From the NCBI RefSeq assembly GCF_003722355.1, contig NZ_QWDD01000003.1, forward strand, positions 196,029 through 260,028: DNA of 64,000 nucleotides, read 5' to 3'. The position numbers were made by a program, and so were the translations under genes. Positions 8,347 to 18,094 of this stretch are shown here, in pieces (the first letter of the stretch is position 1; each line of letters begins with the position of its first letter). The stretch is from Methylocystis hirsuta (GTDB lineage Bacteria; Pseudomonadota; Alphaproteobacteria; Rhizobiales; Beijerinckiaceae). The notes under the pieces were generated by a model. The model saw only the letters and a program-made list of their open reading frames with translations, did not search any database and had not been told where the DNA came from.

Positions 8347-11300
8347 TCGCCCGCCTCATCGCTTGGTCGGCGCGCAACCTTGTTCTCATTTTCGTCGGCA
8401 CAGCCTTCGTCGTCGCAGCGGGGTTCTATGCCTTGCGCACGCTGCCACTCGACGCCATTCCCGATCTCTCCGATGTGCAAGCGATCGTCTATACGGAATA
8501 TCCGGGCCAGGCACCGCAAGTCGTCGAGGACCAAGTCACTTATCCGCTCACCAGTTCGATGTTGACGGTTCCGCGTTCCAAAGTAGTCCGCGGGTTTTCG
8601 TTTTTTGGCGTATCCTTCGTCTACGTCATCTTCGACGATGGCGTCGATATTTATTGGGCGCGCTCGCGCGTCCTCGAATATTTGAGCGCGGCGAGTAAGA
8701 GATTGCCGGCGGGCGTGACGCCTGTTCTTGGTCCCGATGCGACCGGCGTTGGCTGGGTCTATCAATATGCGCTCATCGCCAAGGAAATGACGCTCGCCGA
8801 ATTGCGCTCGATCCAGGACTGGACGATCCGCTACGGCCTCGCGAAGGCCGAAGGCGTCGCCGAGATCGCGAGCGTCGGCGGCTTTGTCAAGCAGTATAAT
8901 GTCGTTGTCGATCCTAATCGACTGCGCGCGCTCGGCATTCCGCTGTCGAAAGTGCGCGAGGTCATTCGTGCGAGCAACGCCGATGTCGGCGGCCGCACGG
9001 TTGAGTTGTCCGAATTCGAATTTGTCGTTCGTGGACGCGGCTATCTGCGCGGGACAGCGGATCTTGAAAGCATCGTTCTGCGCGTCGAAAGTGGTACGCC
9101 GCTTCTTCTAAGGGACGTCGCACGCATCGAACTTGGTCCAGACGAACGGCGTGGCATCACGGAACTCAATGGCGAAGGCGAGGTCGCGAGCGGCATCGCG
9201 CTGCAACGATATGGGGCCAATGCGCTCACCGTGATCGATAACATCAAGTCCACACTCGCGCAAATGGCGACAAGCTTGCCGAAGGGCGTCGAGATCGTCT
9301 CGGTTTACGATCGCTCCCAGCTTATTCACGCAGCCATCGAGACCCTCAAAAGCACACTCGTGGAGGAAGGCGTCATTGTCGCTCTCGTCTGCGTCGTCTT
9401 TCTGATGCATATGCGTAGCGCGCTCGTCGCCATCATCATGCTGCCCGTTGGCGTATTAATGGCGTTCGCTGCGATGAAGGCGCTGGGACTCGGCTCCAAC
9501 ATCATGAGTTTGGGCGGCATCGCAATCGCAATCGGCGCAATGGTGGACGCCGCCATCGTCATGATCGAGAACGCCCACAAACATCTAGAGCGGGCACAGC
9601 CCGACGAGCGGCGCATCGAGATTTTGATCGACGCTGCGACCGAGGTTGGCCCCGCGCTGTTCTTCAGCCTGTTGATCATTACGGTTTCGTTTTTGCCCAT
9701 CTTCACGCTCGAAGCGCAAGAAGGACGCCTGTTCAGCCCGCTTGCCTTCACGAAGACTTTTGCGATGGCGGCGGCGGCGCTTCTTTCCGTGACGCTCGTG
9801 CCGGCGCTGATGGTCATTTTCGTGCGCGGCAAAATCGTTCCCGAGGCGAGAAACCCAATTAATCGCGCGCTCATCTGGCTCTATCAGCCGATCATACGTC
9901 TGGTGCTCAAAGCGAAGATCGCCACGATACTGCTGGCGTTGGGAGCGCTCGCGCTTACCATCATTCCGGCGCGCCAGCTTGGTAGCGAATTCATGCCCGC
10001 TCTCAATGAGGGGGCGCTCCTTTACATGCCGACAACTCTGCCGGGGCTCTCCGTCACCAAGGCCGCCGAGCTCCTGCAAACGCAAGACCGCATCATCAAA
10101 TCATTTCCCGAGGTTCAGTCCGCCTATGGCAAGGCCGGGCGCGCCTCCACTGCGACCGATCCAGCGCCGCTCGAAATGTTCGAGACCGTCATCCAGTTGA
10201 AGCCAAAGGATCAATGGCGTCCTGGAATGACGATCGACAAGCTCACTGCGGAATTGGATGCGGCGTTACAATTCCCTGGCGTGTCAAACGCCTGGACCAT
10301 GCCGATCCGAAACAGGATCGACATGCTGGCGACCGGCATCAGGACGCCAATCGGTGTCAAGATTTTCGGCCGCGATCTTGCGCAAATCGAGAATTTGGCG
10401 CGGCAGGTTGAAACTGTGGTGAAACGCGTTCCCGGCGCTACTTCCGCCTACGCCGAACGCGTCATGGGCGGCTATTACCTCGACATCGCGCCGGATCGCG
10501 CTGCGCTCGCGCGCTACGGCCTCATGATCGGCGACATGCAAGCGATAATCGCCACGGCGCTCGGCGGCGAGACCGTCACAACGACGGTTGAAGGACGCGA
10601 ACGCTACGGCGTCAACATCCGCTATCCGCGCGACTTCCGTTCTGATCCGAGAGCGATCGCTGGAGAAGTGCTGATTCCCCTACCCGGCGGCGGCACGGTT
10701 CCGCTCGGCGAGGTGGCGAGGGTCGAACTCGTTCGCGGCCCAACTTCGATCCGCACCGAGAACGGCCAGCTCGCCGTCTACATCTTCGTTGATATCCGCG
10801 ACCGCGATCTCGGCGGTTTTGTCGAAGAAGCGCGCCAGGCGGTCGTCGATGCGATCGAGTTCCCGCCCGGTTCTTATGTCGTCTGGAGCGGTCAGTTCGA
10901 ATATCTGGAGCGCGCACGAGGGCGCATGCAGATCGTGGTACCGGTGACGCTGCTCATCATCTTCCTGCTGCTCTACCTGAATTTCCGCCGCTTGACTGAG
11001 ACGTTGATTGTCATGCTGTCGCTGCCCTTCGCGCTGGTGGGCGGCGTATGGCTAATGTGGCTCCTGAACTTCAACATGTCCGTTGCCGTCGGGGTCGGCT
11101 TCATCGCGCTCGCCGGTGTCGCCGCGGAGACCGGCGTCGTGATGCTGATTTATCTCGATGCGGCGATGCGCGAGGTCGCGGCCAAGCGCGCAGCCGGAGG
11201 GAAGAACTTCACACGTGCCGATTTGCGGGAAGCGATCATGCTCGGCGCGGTCGAGCGCGTGCGGCCGAAGATGATGACGGTCGTTGCGATCATGGCGGGG

Positions 11301-11504
11301 CTTGTGCCGATCCTCTGGAGCACGGGCGCAGGATCAGAAGTTATGCAGCGCATCGCCGTTCCGATGATTGGCGGGATGGTGTCTTCGACGGCTCTGACGC
11401 TCGTCGTCATTCCGGCGATCTATGCGCTGATCAAGGGGTTTGGCCTGTCTGAAAAAGGCGAGGTCAAACAGGAGCTGGAAGGAACTATCCATGCAGTTCC
11501 ATAA
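8343..11504 (+). CDS. cusA: Heavy-metal RND efflux pump, CusA type
   Basis: Inner-membrane proton-driven exporter of Cu(I)/Ag(I), 1053 residues, the usual length of HME-RND pumps. It starts with GTG overlapping the cusB stop. Key features are the N-terminal LDAIPDLSDVQ segment, the TM4 motif AIGAMVDAAIVMIENAHKHL with the proton-relay acidic residues, GREFMP-like GSEFMPALNEGALLYMPTTL in the second periplasmic loop, and the GKAGRASTATDPAPLEMFET signature of the HME family. Twelve transmembrane segments can be counted. The C-terminal end (LEGTIHAVP) is short and lacks a CusF fusion. A broken copy of its last 60 codons lies 420 bases downstream. Confidence 0.95.
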   Translation: MIARLIAWSARNLVLIFVGTAFVVAAGFYALRTLPLDAIPDLSDVQAIVYTEYPGQAPQVVEDQVTYPLTSSMLTVPRSKVVRGFSFFGVSFVYVIFDDGVDIYWARSRVLEYLSAASKRLPAGVTPVLGPDATGVGWVYQYALIAKEMTLAELRSIQDWTIRYGLAKAEGVAEIASVGGFVKQYNVVVDPNRLRALGIPLSKVREVIRASNADVGGRTVELSEFEFVVRGRGYLRGTADLESIVLRVESGTPLLLRDVARIELGPDERRGITELNGEGEVASGIALQRYGANALTVIDNIKSTLAQMATSLPKGVEIVSVYDRSQLIHAAIETLKSTLVEEGVIVALVCVVFLMHMRSALVAIIMLPVGVLMAFAAMKALGLGSNIMSLGGIAIAIGAMVDAAIVMIENAHKHLERAQPDERRIEILIDAATEVGPALFFSLLIITVSFLPIFTLEAQEGRLFSPLAFTKTFAMAAAALLSVTLVPALMVIFVRGKIVPEARNPINRALIWLYQPIIRLVLKAKIATILLALGALALTIIPARQLGSEFMPALNEGALLYMPTTLPGLSVTKAAELLQTQDRIIKSFPEVQSAYGKAGRASTATDPAPLEMFETVIQLKPKDQWRPGMTIDKLTAELDAALQFPGVSNAWTMPIRNRIDMLATGIRTPIGVKIFGRDLAQIENLARQVETVVKRVPGATSAYAERVMGGYYLDIAPDRAALARYGLMIGDMQAIIATALGGETVTTTVEGRERYGVNIRYPRDFRSDPRAIAGEVLIPLPGGGTVPLGEVARVELVRGPTSIRTENGQLAVYIFVDIRDRDLGGFVEEARQAVVDAIEFPPGSYVVWSGQFEYLERARGRMQIVVPVTLLIIFLLLYLNFRRLTETLIVMLSLPFALVGGVWLMWLLNFNMSVAVGVGFIALAGVAAETGVVMLIYLDAAMREVAAKRAAGGKNFTRADLREAIMLGAVERVRPKMMTVVAIMAGLVPILWSTGAGSEVMQRIAVPMIGGMVSSTALTLVVIPAIYALIKGFGLSEKGEVKQELEGTIHAVP

Positions 11505-11540
11505 GACAGTACACAGCAATCTTCAGAGGAGAAAAGACCA

Positions 11541-11753
11541 ATGCTTAGACTCTCTATTGCCTTAGCGACGATGCTGGCCCTATCCGTCCCCACAATGGCC
11601 CAAGAGATGCAGGAGCAAGATCCGCAGATTCACGGAATGGTCCCCGGCGGGCATAGCCGTCACGGGCATCGCGATTGGAGCACTCCGGGTCAACACAGGC
11701 ATAATGTGTGCTGGCATCTCCATAACGGACAATGGGTGTGGGTCTGCCGCTGA
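11541..11753 (+). CDS. Small secreted His-rich protein with WVWVCR end
   Basis: A 70-residue exported protein with an AGGAG ribosome-binding site, 36 bases after cusA. Residues 1-20 form a signal peptide (cleavage after TMAQ). The mature part is rich in histidine (HGMVPGGHSRHGHRDW) and ends in CWHLHNGQWVWVCR. A protein with the same plan and the same C-terminal WVWVCR is encoded at 20776-21003. The histidines and the two cysteines suggest metal binding in the periplasm (inference). I know no characterised family member. Confidence 0.78.
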   Translation: MLRLSIALATMLALSVPTMAQEMQEQDPQIHGMVPGGHSRHGHRDWSTPGQHRHNVCWHLHNGQWVWVCR

Positions 11754-11854
11754 CGGGGGGAGGCCTCGTGATTGAATGCATGTTCAACATGAAGCCGCGC
11801 ATATCGTAATCCCTTTCAGCTATATAGGAACGACCCGACTGGGGCTTTGTTCTG

Positions 11855-11882
11855 GGGCCGTTTCTTATAGGAAAGCGGCCCT
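11855..11882 (+). terminator. Possible hairpin after the small secreted gene
   Basis: GGGCCGTTTC, a six-base loop and GAAAGCGGCCC can pair with one bulge. There is no T-run, so only a weak, factor-dependent terminator or attenuator could be proposed. Confidence 0.3.
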
Positions 11883-11919
11883 GCGCCAAGAAGGTCTCAG
11901 AGCGCCGTTATATATGTGC

Positions 11920-12108
11920 CGAAACGGTCGGCGTCAGCATGACGGGCCTCGTGCCGATCCTCTTGGGCGCAGGCGCCGGATCAGAAATCATGCAGCGTGT
12001 CGCCGTTCCGATGATTGGCGGGATGGCGCCTTCGACGATTCTGATGCTTGTCGTCAACCCTCGATCTATGCGCTGATTAAGCGCTTTGTCTCGCCGCGCG
12101 ACGATGAA
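11920..12108 (+). pseudogene. Remnant of a second cusA 3' end
   Basis: About 170 bases closely repeat the cusA sequence at 11281-11440, coding for the last transmembrane segments (ILLGAGAGSEIMQRVAVPMIGGMAP, interrupted here for length). The copy has a shift near 12057, where a base group is missing before SIYALIKRF, and no start. It sits between the small secreted gene and cusF. Either a duplicate pump gene was deleted here or a recombination event left a scar of a related operon. Confidence 0.75.
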
Positions 12109-12186
12109 ACAGCATGGTTGTCGAAGACGCTGGCCATTCGATCCGCGTTTCAAAGCGCGGAATGATGTTCACCAAGGAGAGAAATA

Positions 12187-12549
12187 ATGCAGAACCTTCC
12201 TCATCACCGCGTCAAACTCGTTGCGGTTCTCGCTGCTTCGGCGATCGCCCCCACGCTCTGCGCGACAAAAGTCGGCGCGGTCGAATCCGCGCAACGGCTC
12301 GTCGTCGCCCAAGCCGCAGACAAGGCGTCTGGCGACGGCGTCATCAAGGGCGTCAATGCAACCGAGCGCAAGCTCCTGATCACGCACGGGCCGATCGCCG
12401 CGTTGAATTGGCCCGGCATGACGATGGCTTTCGGCATCGCGCCCGGCATCGACCTCACGGGCTTGGCGCCGGGAGCCAAAGTGACGTTCACCCTGAGCCG
12501 CGATGCAAAAGGCCTCTATGTCATCGACGAAATTCGCAGCGTGGAGTGA
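12187..12549 (+). CDS. cusF: Periplasmic copper chaperone, CusF domain
   Basis: A 120-residue exported protein: N-terminal signal region to about residue 30, then a CusF-type OB fold. Characteristic blocks are GVIKGVNATERKLLITHGPI, LNWPGMTMAF (the W and two M of the CusF metal site, with the H in THGPI) and LAPGAKVTFTLSRDAKGLYV. CusF binds Cu(I)/Ag(I) and delivers it to CusB. The start at 12187 follows an AAGGAGAG site. It lies in the same strand and block as cusBA, separated from them by a remnant, so it may have its own promoter. Confidence 0.92.
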   Translation: MQNLPHHRVKLVAVLAASAIAPTLCATKVGAVESAQRLVVAQAADKASGDGVIKGVNATERKLLITHGPIAALNWPGMTMAFGIAPGIDLTGLAPGAKVTFTLSRDAKGLYVIDEIRSVE

Positions 12550-12578
12550 GCGGAAGATTGCAAAACGGAAAATTACCC

Positions 12579-12701
12579 ATGATGGAATCGGACGGGATGA
12601 TGAGCGGTTGGGGCATGTCGAGCATGGGACTCTTCTGGATTTTGATCCTGATAGCTCTCATTCTCGCGATAGTAGCGCTCATCAAATATCTGTTCCGGTG
12701 A
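12579..12701 (+). CDS. Very small single-span membrane protein
   Basis: A 40-residue frame beginning with MMESDGMMSGWGMSSMG and continuing as one strong hydrophobic helix (LFWILILIALILAIVALI) ending KYLFR. It starts 30 bases after cusF. The Met-rich head in front of a single helix is common in small proteins of copper clusters and may bind Cu(I) at the membrane surface (inference). The start is chosen at the first ATG with the complete Met-rich head; it is too short for standard ORF cut-offs. Confidence 0.6.
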   Translation: MMESDGMMSGWGMSSMGLFWILILIALILAIVALIKYLFR

Positions 12702-12754
12702 ACCGACGAGCGCAGGTCCACGCGGCCTGCTTGTCCTCCTTCCGGGAGACCGAC

Positions 12755-13195
12755 ATGTCAAAATCGAAAACAAGTTTGGCCATCGTCTTCGCCCTTGGCC
12801 TTATTGCGCCGCTTGCGGCCCTTGCCCAAGACGTCACCGCATGGCGCTCGCCATCCTGTGGATGTTGTCACCTATGGGCGAAGCGTCTCGAAGATGCCGG
12901 CATGAAGGTCACGATGATCGATACGAGGGATGTCTCCAAGATCAAGAAGGAGCACGGCATAACGCCCGAACTCGCCTCTTGCCACACCGCCATTGTGGAA
13001 GGCTACACGATCGAGGGTCACGTGCCGGCGAGCGAAATAAAGCGGCTGCTGGCGGAGCGGCCCGACGCGATCGGGCTGAGCGTTCCTGGAATGCCTACGG
13101 GTTCGCCAGGCATGGAGCATGGTGCGGCCGAATCTTACAACGTGCTGCTCCTGAAACGCGACGGTTCGACTGAGGTGTTCGCGCACTATCCATGA
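12755..13195 (+). CDS. DUF411 periplasmic metal-binding protein
   Basis: A 146-residue exported protein with a signal peptide ending ALAQ. The mature domain has the DUF411 hallmark WRSPSCGCCHLWAKRL, a thioredoxin-like beta-alpha unit with a CGCC metal site, then ELASCHTAIVEGYTIEGHVP and a basic segment ending at KRLLAERP. The family is found almost only in copper/silver resistance clusters, where it probably binds Cu(I). The ATG at 12755 with GGGAGAC upstream gives the full signal peptide; the longer frame from 12503 overlaps cusF and the small membrane gene and is not used. Confidence 0.92.
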   Translation: MSKSKTSLAIVFALGLIAPLAALAQDVTAWRSPSCGCCHLWAKRLEDAGMKVTMIDTRDVSKIKKEHGITPELASCHTAIVEGYTIEGHVPASEIKRLLAERPDAIGLSVPGMPTGSPGMEHGAAESYNVLLLKRDGSTEVFAHYP

Positions 13196-13250
13196 GGACT
13201 GCGCGAGCGCAAGAGGAAGACACCCGGGGATATAGACGACGGGGTTGGCC

Positions 13251-15785
13251 ATGATCGACACCACGCTACCGACAACTGGCGCATTGTCCACGGCTGCTCG
13301 ACGTGAGCACATAGAATTGACTGTGGGCGGCATGACCTGCGCCCACTGCCCTCCCGCGATCGAAAAGGCGCTCAAGGAAATAAAGGGAGTCGTATCGGCG
13401 CGAGTGAACCTCGCGAACCAGATCGCCGCGATCAATTATGACGCGGATCGCGTAAATATCGCCGATCTCGCAAGGGCCATCCGCGTCGCCGGCTACGTTG
13501 CGGGCGCCGCGAAAATTCGCGTTTCTGTAGCGCAAATGCATTGCGCCTCCTGCGTGACCCGCGTCGAGTCCGCCCTGAAGGGAACGCCGGGCGTCATCGC
13601 CGCTACAGCCAATCTCGGCACAAGCGCCGTTGATATCGAATATGACCCGCAAAAGACCGATTTCAGCGCGATCCGCGCGGCGATCGAATCTTCCGGCCAC
13701 AGGATCGCGGAGCAACGGCCCCAAGAGATAAAGGTCGCCGTTGAAGCCGGTGCTGATCCCGATCAGATTGCGCGCGAAAGTGAATATAAAACGCTCATGC
13801 ACAAGTTCTGGTTCGCGGCGATCGTATCGGCGCCAGTCATGGCGCTGAGCTATCCCGATCTGATTCCCGGGTTGCGCGACTGGATGCCGGCGGGCAGCGA
13901 CACTCGGCGTATCGTCTGGGCGCTGCTTGGCGTGGCATCGGTTCCCGTGCTCGTCTGGTCGGGCTCGCAATTCTTTGTCGGCATGTGGGACGCGTTGAAG
14001 CACCGCGCCGCCAATATGCACACCTTGATCTCGATTGGCGTCTCGGCGGCTTTCCTTTATTCGGTAATCGCAGTCGCCTTCCCCCATCTCTTCCCGAGCA
14101 TGGCGCTCGCCGAAGTCTTCTGGGATGTGACCGATGTGGTGATCGCCCTCGTCACGCTGGGGCTGGCCTTAGAGCTAAAGGCCAAGGGCCGCACCTCGGA
14201 AGCGATCAAAAAGCTCATCGGGCTACAAGCCAAGACCGCACGGGTGCTGCGTGACGGCGAGGAAATCGACTTGGCCGTAGAAGAGGTCGTTGCCGGCGAC
14301 ATAGTCGTGATCCGTCCAGGCGACAAGATCCCTGTGGACGGCGAAGTGACCGAAGGGTCCAGCGCCGTCGATGAGTCGATGATCACCGGGGAGTCGATTC
14401 CCGTCGAGAAACACGTCGGCGACGAGGCGATTGGCGGCACGCTCAACAAGATGGGCAGTTTTAAGTTCCGCGCGACCAAGGTCGGCAAGGACACAGCTCT
14501 CGCCAACATCATCCGGATGGTCAAGGACGCGCAAGGCTCGAAAGCGCCAATCCAGCGCGTCGTGGATGCGGTGTCGGGCTTTTTCGTTCCGACCGTGATG
14601 ATTTTGAGCGTTCTCGCCTTCATGATCTGGTATGCCTTCGGCCCAGAGCCGCGCGTCATCTACGCGACCATCGTTCTGGTCACGACACTGATCATCGCCT
14701 GCCCTTGTGCGCTGGGGCTCGCCACGCCGACTTCGTTAACGGTAGGTATCGGCAAGGGCGCCGAGAATGGAATCCTCATCCGCTCCGGCGATGCGCTTCA
14801 AAGCTCGGAGAAACTCCAGGCGATCATTCTCGATAAGACCGGAACGATCACACGCGGCGAGCCTTCGTTGACGGACGTGGTTCCCGTCGACGGTCAACGC
14901 GAAGAGACCGTGCTGCGGCTCGCGGTGGCTCTCGAACGCGGCTCCGAGCACCCGCTTGGCGAAGCCATCGTTAAGGGTGCGGAGGCGCGCGGCCTTCCGC
15001 CCGTTGAAGCGAGGGGATTCGTGGCGATACCGGGTCATGGCGTGAGCGGCGAGGTCGATGGCCGTCAGGTCCTCCTCGGCAACACAAAGCTGATGGGTGA
15101 TCGTGGCGTAGCAATCGACGCACTCACGGCAGCTTGGGAGCGCCTAGCCAATGAAGGAAAGACGCCAATGTATGTGGCTGCCGATGGGCAGTGCCTCGGT
15201 CTCGTCGCCGTCGCCGACACAGTGAAGTCCGATTCGAAAGCGGCGATCGAAGCCCTCCTTCGCTTGGGGCTCGAAGTGGTCATGCTGACAGGCGACAACG
15301 AACGAACGGCCAAGGCGATTGCAAGTCAAGTAGGCGTCGGTCGCGTGCTCGCAGAAGTGCTGCCCGACGCCAAGGCGCATGAGGTTCAAAAACTCCAGCT
15401 TGAAGGAAAGACCGTCGGCATGGTGGGCGACGGCGTCAATGACGCGCCGGCGCTTGCGCAAGCCGATGTCGGCTTCGCCATCGGCACGGGCACGGATGTC
15501 GCGATCGAAGCAAGCGACGTGACGCTCATCAGGGGCAGCTTACAGGGCGTTGTCACGGCGATCGAGATCAGCCGCGCCACCATGCGTAACGTGCGCCAAA
15601 ACTTGGTCGGCGCCTTCGGTTACAACGTTCTCGGCATACCTGTGGCGATGGGCGCGCTTTATCCGGCCCTAGGCATCCTGCTGTCGCCGCTTATCGCCTC
15701 GGCGGCGATGGCCTTCAGTTCCGTCACGGTTGTCAGTAACGCCAATCGCCTGCGCTTCTTTCAGCCGAGGAGGACCGCGTCATGA
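13251..15785 (+). CDS. copA: Copper-exporting P1B-type ATPase with two HMA domains
   Basis: CopA exports Cu(I) from the cytoplasm with ATP. The first 150 residues hold two HMA domains with MTCAHC and MHCASC metal sites. The membrane core contains the CPC motif (C484-P-C486 in [15 protein letters not shown]), TGES, the phosphorylated Asp528 in DKTGT, the SEHPLG motif of P1B ATPases and the hinge [18 protein letters not shown]. The last helix carries [16 protein letters not shown], the M..SS/N-type Cu(I) signature. ATG 13251 is preferred to an in-frame TTG at 13245. Its stop overlaps the next gene (ATGA), so the TPR-cupredoxin protein is translationally coupled. Confidence 0.96.
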   Translation: MIDTTLPTTGALSTAARREHIELTVGGMTCAHCPPAIEKALKEIKGVVSARVNLANQIAAINYDADRVNIADLARAIRVAGYVAGAAKIRVSVAQMHCASCVTRVESALKGTPGVIAATANLGTSAVDIEYDPQKTDFSAIRAAIESSGHRIAEQRPQEIKVAVEAGADPDQIARESEYKTLMHKFWFAAIVSAPVMALSYPDLIPGLRDWMPAGSDTRRIVWALLGVASVPVLVWSGSQFFVGMWDALKHRAANMHTLISIGVSAAFLYSVIAVAFPHLFPSMALAEVFWDVTDVVIALVTLGLALELKAKGRTSEAIKKLIGLQAKTARVLRDGEEIDLAVEEVVAGDIVVIRPGDKIPVDGEVTEGSSAVDESMITGESIPVEKHVGDEAIGGTLNKMGSFKFRATKVGKDTALANIIRMVKDAQGSKAPIQRVVDAVSGFFVPTVMILSVLAFMIWYAFGPEPRVIYATIVLVTTLIIACPCALGLATPTSLTVGIGKGAENGILIRSGDALQSSEKLQAIILDKTGTITRGEPSLTDVVPVDGQREETVLRLAVALERGSEHPLGEAIVKGAEARGLPPVEARGFVAIPGHGVSGEVDGRQVLLGNTKLMGDRGVAIDALTAAWERLANEGKTPMYVAADGQCLGLVAVADTVKSDSKAAIEALLRLGLEVVMLTGDNERTAKAIASQVGVGRVLAEVLPDAKAHEVQKLQLEGKTVGMVGDGVNDAPALAQADVGFAIGTGTDVAIEASDVTLIRGSLQGVVTAIEISRATMRNVRQNLVGAFGYNVLGIPVAMGALYPALGILLSPLIASAAMAFSSVTVVSNANRLRFFQPRRTAS

Positions 15786-16846
15786 TCTCACGCCCGCTCC
15801 GCCTTGCGCTCGCCGGGTTCCTTTTGGTTTTGCTCGGGGCGACGGCGTCGGCGCAGAGCGATCGCTGGGGGCGGTGTCGAAGCGCCGAACCGGACGCTCG
15901 GATCGCGGGCTGTACGGAGGTCATCGACCGTCTAAAACGCCAGAGTAGGCGTGATCAGTTCTCAGCCTATTTTAATCGTGGCGGCGCCTATCGAGCGAAG
16001 GGCGATCTTGATCGCGCCCTCGCCGATTTGGACAAGGCGCTGAAACTCTATCCCAAGGCGGCGTCCGCGCTTGCAGAACGCGCATCCATCTTCAAAGCGA
16101 AGGGCGATTCCGACAAGGCGATCGCCGATTACGACGCGTCCATCGCGGAGCGACCGAACCCCGCCGCTTTCCTTGGCCGAGGCGAGGTCTATCGAGCGAA
16201 AAACGAGTTCGACCCCGCCATCGCGGACTACAACGAGGCGATCGCTCTCGATCCCCAATTGGCGGACGCCTTCCTCTCCCGGGCCAAGGCCTATCTCGGT
16301 AAGGAAGATCTCGAGCGCGCCAAACAGGATCTCGAAGCAGCGTTGAAACTCGATCCCCGGCTCGCCTCAGCCAAAGCGGCGCTCGACGAGGTGACGAAGC
16401 GTGTCGCCGAGCGCGTTGCGGCTTCGGGCGCTCCGACGACGTCGGGACCGACCGCGGAGGCGGACTATGCCTCGCCGGATCGTTTGATCGTCGTCGCCAC
16501 CGGATTCGTCCTTATCGCCTTCATCGTCTGGTTCTTCTGGCTCAAGCGCGCAACAGGCGTGCGCGCGGCCGAAACCAGCGGCGGCTATCAGGAGGCGATG
16601 ATTCTGGTGAAAGGCGGTTACACGCCCGACACCATCATCGTGCGGCGAGGCAAGCCCGTGCGGCTCAACTTTCGCCGCGAAGAGACGGCGTCGTGTTCCG
16701 ACAAGGTGATTTTCTCCGAATTTCAAAAGAGCGCCGAACTGCCCACCGGCGAAACCGTCGCGGTCGAGTTCCTCCCGACGGAGTCTGGCGAATTCAATTT
16801 CGCATGCCCCATGGGCATGTTCCGCGGCAGGCTGGTTGTCGAATAG
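15782..16846 (+). CDS. TPR repeat protein fused to a membrane span and cupredoxin domain
   Basis: A 354-residue fusion. After a signal peptide (cleavage after ASAQ) come three to four tetratricopeptide repeats (about residues 60-200; [41 protein letters not shown] and [21 protein letters not shown] are cut here to one repeat each). Then one transmembrane helix ([20 protein letters not shown], about 240-260) and a C-terminal cupredoxin_1/EfeO-like domain with ASCSDKVIF and [15 protein letters not shown], whose Cys and Met are the likely copper ligands. Coupling to copA suggests that it accepts or buffers the exported copper. With the signal peptide removed, the TPR part is outside and the cupredoxin would face the cytoplasm unless the first segment stays as an anchor; topology is unresolved. 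Confidence 0.88.
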   Translation: MISRPLRLALAGFLLVLLGATASAQSDRWGRCRSAEPDARIAGCTEVIDRLKRQSRRDQFSAYFNRGGAYRAKGDLDRALADLDKALKLYPKAASALAERASIFKAKGDSDKAIADYDASIAERPNPAAFLGRGEVYRAKNEFDPAIADYNEAIALDPQLADAFLSRAKAYLGKEDLERAKQDLEAALKLDPRLASAKAALDEVTKRVAERVAASGAPTTSGPTAEADYASPDRLIVVATGFVLIAFIVWFFWLKRATGVRAAETSGGYQEAMILVKGGYTPDTIIVRRGKPVRLNFRREETASCSDKVIFSEFQKSAELPTGETVAVEFLPTESGEFNFACPMGMFRGRLVVE

Positions 16847-16883
16847 AACGCCTGTCGGCCGGCGTAACGTCGAAGGAGCCGCG

Positions 16884-17096
16884 ATGCGACACGAACACTA
16901 TACACAGAATGGCGGTTCTGACAGTCCGAAGCGCGGCCTCCTCGCGTCACGGGAAAACTGGGTTCTGATCGGGTTCCTGGCGATCGCGGGGTTCTATCTC
17001 GTGACGGAACACACCGCGCATCTCTTCGGAGCGCTTCCTTACTTGCTACTCCTAGCCTGCCCCCTCATGCACATTTTCATGCATCGCGATCATGGG
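16884..17096 (+). pseudogene. DUF2933 membrane protein, 5' part, interrupted by IS21
   Basis: The frame from ATG 16884 encodes a short DUF2933 protein: basic N-terminus, one or two hydrophobic segments (NWVLIGFLAIAGFYLVTEHT and ALPYLLLLACPLMHIFMHR) and the family's LMHIFMH-x-DHG end. At 17097 the IS21 element begins. Joining base 17096 to 19759 restores the frame and gives a 91-residue protein ending QSDLPRQH at 19821. DUF2933 proteins are frequent in copper/silver clusters. The IS insertion now replaces the last 20 residues by read-through into IS sequence, so the protein may still be partly made. Confidence 0.85.
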
Positions 17097-17194
17097 TGTC
17101 AACGGCGGCGACAAATTGTGCCAGATGGCGGCGTAAAAGTGTACCGTTCTGGTTGAGAGAAAAGGGCCGTGAAGCCCTTGTGAGTTGGGTTGTC

Positions 17195-17243
17195 GCGCGC
17201 ATTGAGGCGCGCGGAGCGTAGCGAAGCGCGCTTCAATGCGCGC
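17195..17243 (-). terminator. GC-rich hairpin downstream of istB
   Basis: GCGCGCATTGAGGCGCGC and GCGCGCTTCAATGCGCGC pair with one mismatch around a short spacer, just after the istB stop. No T-run follows, so termination would be factor-dependent, or the structure may protect the host from read-through. Confidence 0.5.
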
Positions 17244-17251
17244 GGCGGCGG

Positions 17252-18094
17252 TTAAATGTCTGCGTCGGCTTCTCCCTTGGTTCTTGGGCTTACGCTAGGC
17301 TCGTCGGCATTGCGCCGTTGCGCCTTCCTGGCTGTCGCGAGACGATAGCTGTCGCCGTTCATCTCCAGAATGTGGACATGATGGGTGAGCCGATCGAGCA
17401 GTGCGCCGGTGAGCCGTTCCGACCCGAACACCGACGTCCATTCATCGAATGGCAGATTGCTGGTCACCAGCGTGGCGCCACGTTCATAGCGCTGGCTGAA
17501 GACCTCGAAGAGCAGTTCAGAACCAACCGCCGTGAACGGCACGTAGCCCAGCTCATCGACGATCAGCAATTTGACGGTGTTGAGATGCTTTTGCAGCGCC
17601 CGCAGGCGGCGCTCGTCGCGCGCTTCCATGAGTTCGTGCACGAGAGCGGCGGCCGAGGTGAAGGCGACGCTGAAGCCCTTTTGGCAAGCGGCGAGCCCAA
17701 GGGCGAGCGCGACGTGAGTCTTGCCGGTTCCGGATGGACCCAGCGCGATGCAGTTCTGTCGCTTCTCTATCCATTCGCACCGCGCCAGCTCCAGAACCAG
17801 CGGCTTGTTGAGTGACGGCTGCGCGGCGAAGTCGAATGTGTCGAGGCTCTTGATCTGCGTAAAGCGCGCCAGGCGAATGCGACGCTCGACATTGCGCCGC
17901 TCGCGATCGATGCGCTCCAGTTCGCACAGGCGCAGCAAATAGCGCGGATAATCGGCGCGATCTTGCGCCGATTCCAGCGCCACTTTCTCATATTCGCGCG
18001 CGAAGGTGGGAAGCTTCAACGCCTTGAGGTGATTGCCCAGTAGCACCTGCGGCGCGACGATCGTTTGGGAGGTCGACTCCTGCGAGGCGCTCAT
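17252..18094 (-). CDS. istB: IS21 helper ATPase IstB
   Basis: A 280-residue AAA+ ATPase that assists IstA during transposition. Seen are the Walker A GPSGTGKTHVALALG, the Walker B-like LLIVDELGYVPF, and the sensor region TSNLPFDEWTSVFGSERLTG. The start overlaps the istA stop by 4 bases (ATGA), the normal translational coupling of the family. The C-terminus is slightly extended (RRNADEPSVSPRTKGEADADI, shown only in part) but otherwise of normal length. Confidence 0.96.
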   Translation of the reverse strand: MSASQESTSQTIVAPQVLLGNHLKALKLPTFAREYEKVALESAQDRADYPRYLLRLCELERIDRERRNVERRIRLARFTQIKSLDTFDFAAQPSLNKPLVLELARCEWIEKRQNCIALGPSGTGKTHVALALGLAACQKGFSVAFTSAAALVHELMEARDERRLRALQKHLNTVKLLIVDELGYVPFTAVGSELLFEVFSQRYERGATLVTSNLPFDEWTSVFGSERLTGALLDRLTHHVHILEMNGDSYRLATARKAQRRNADEPSVSPRTKGEADADI

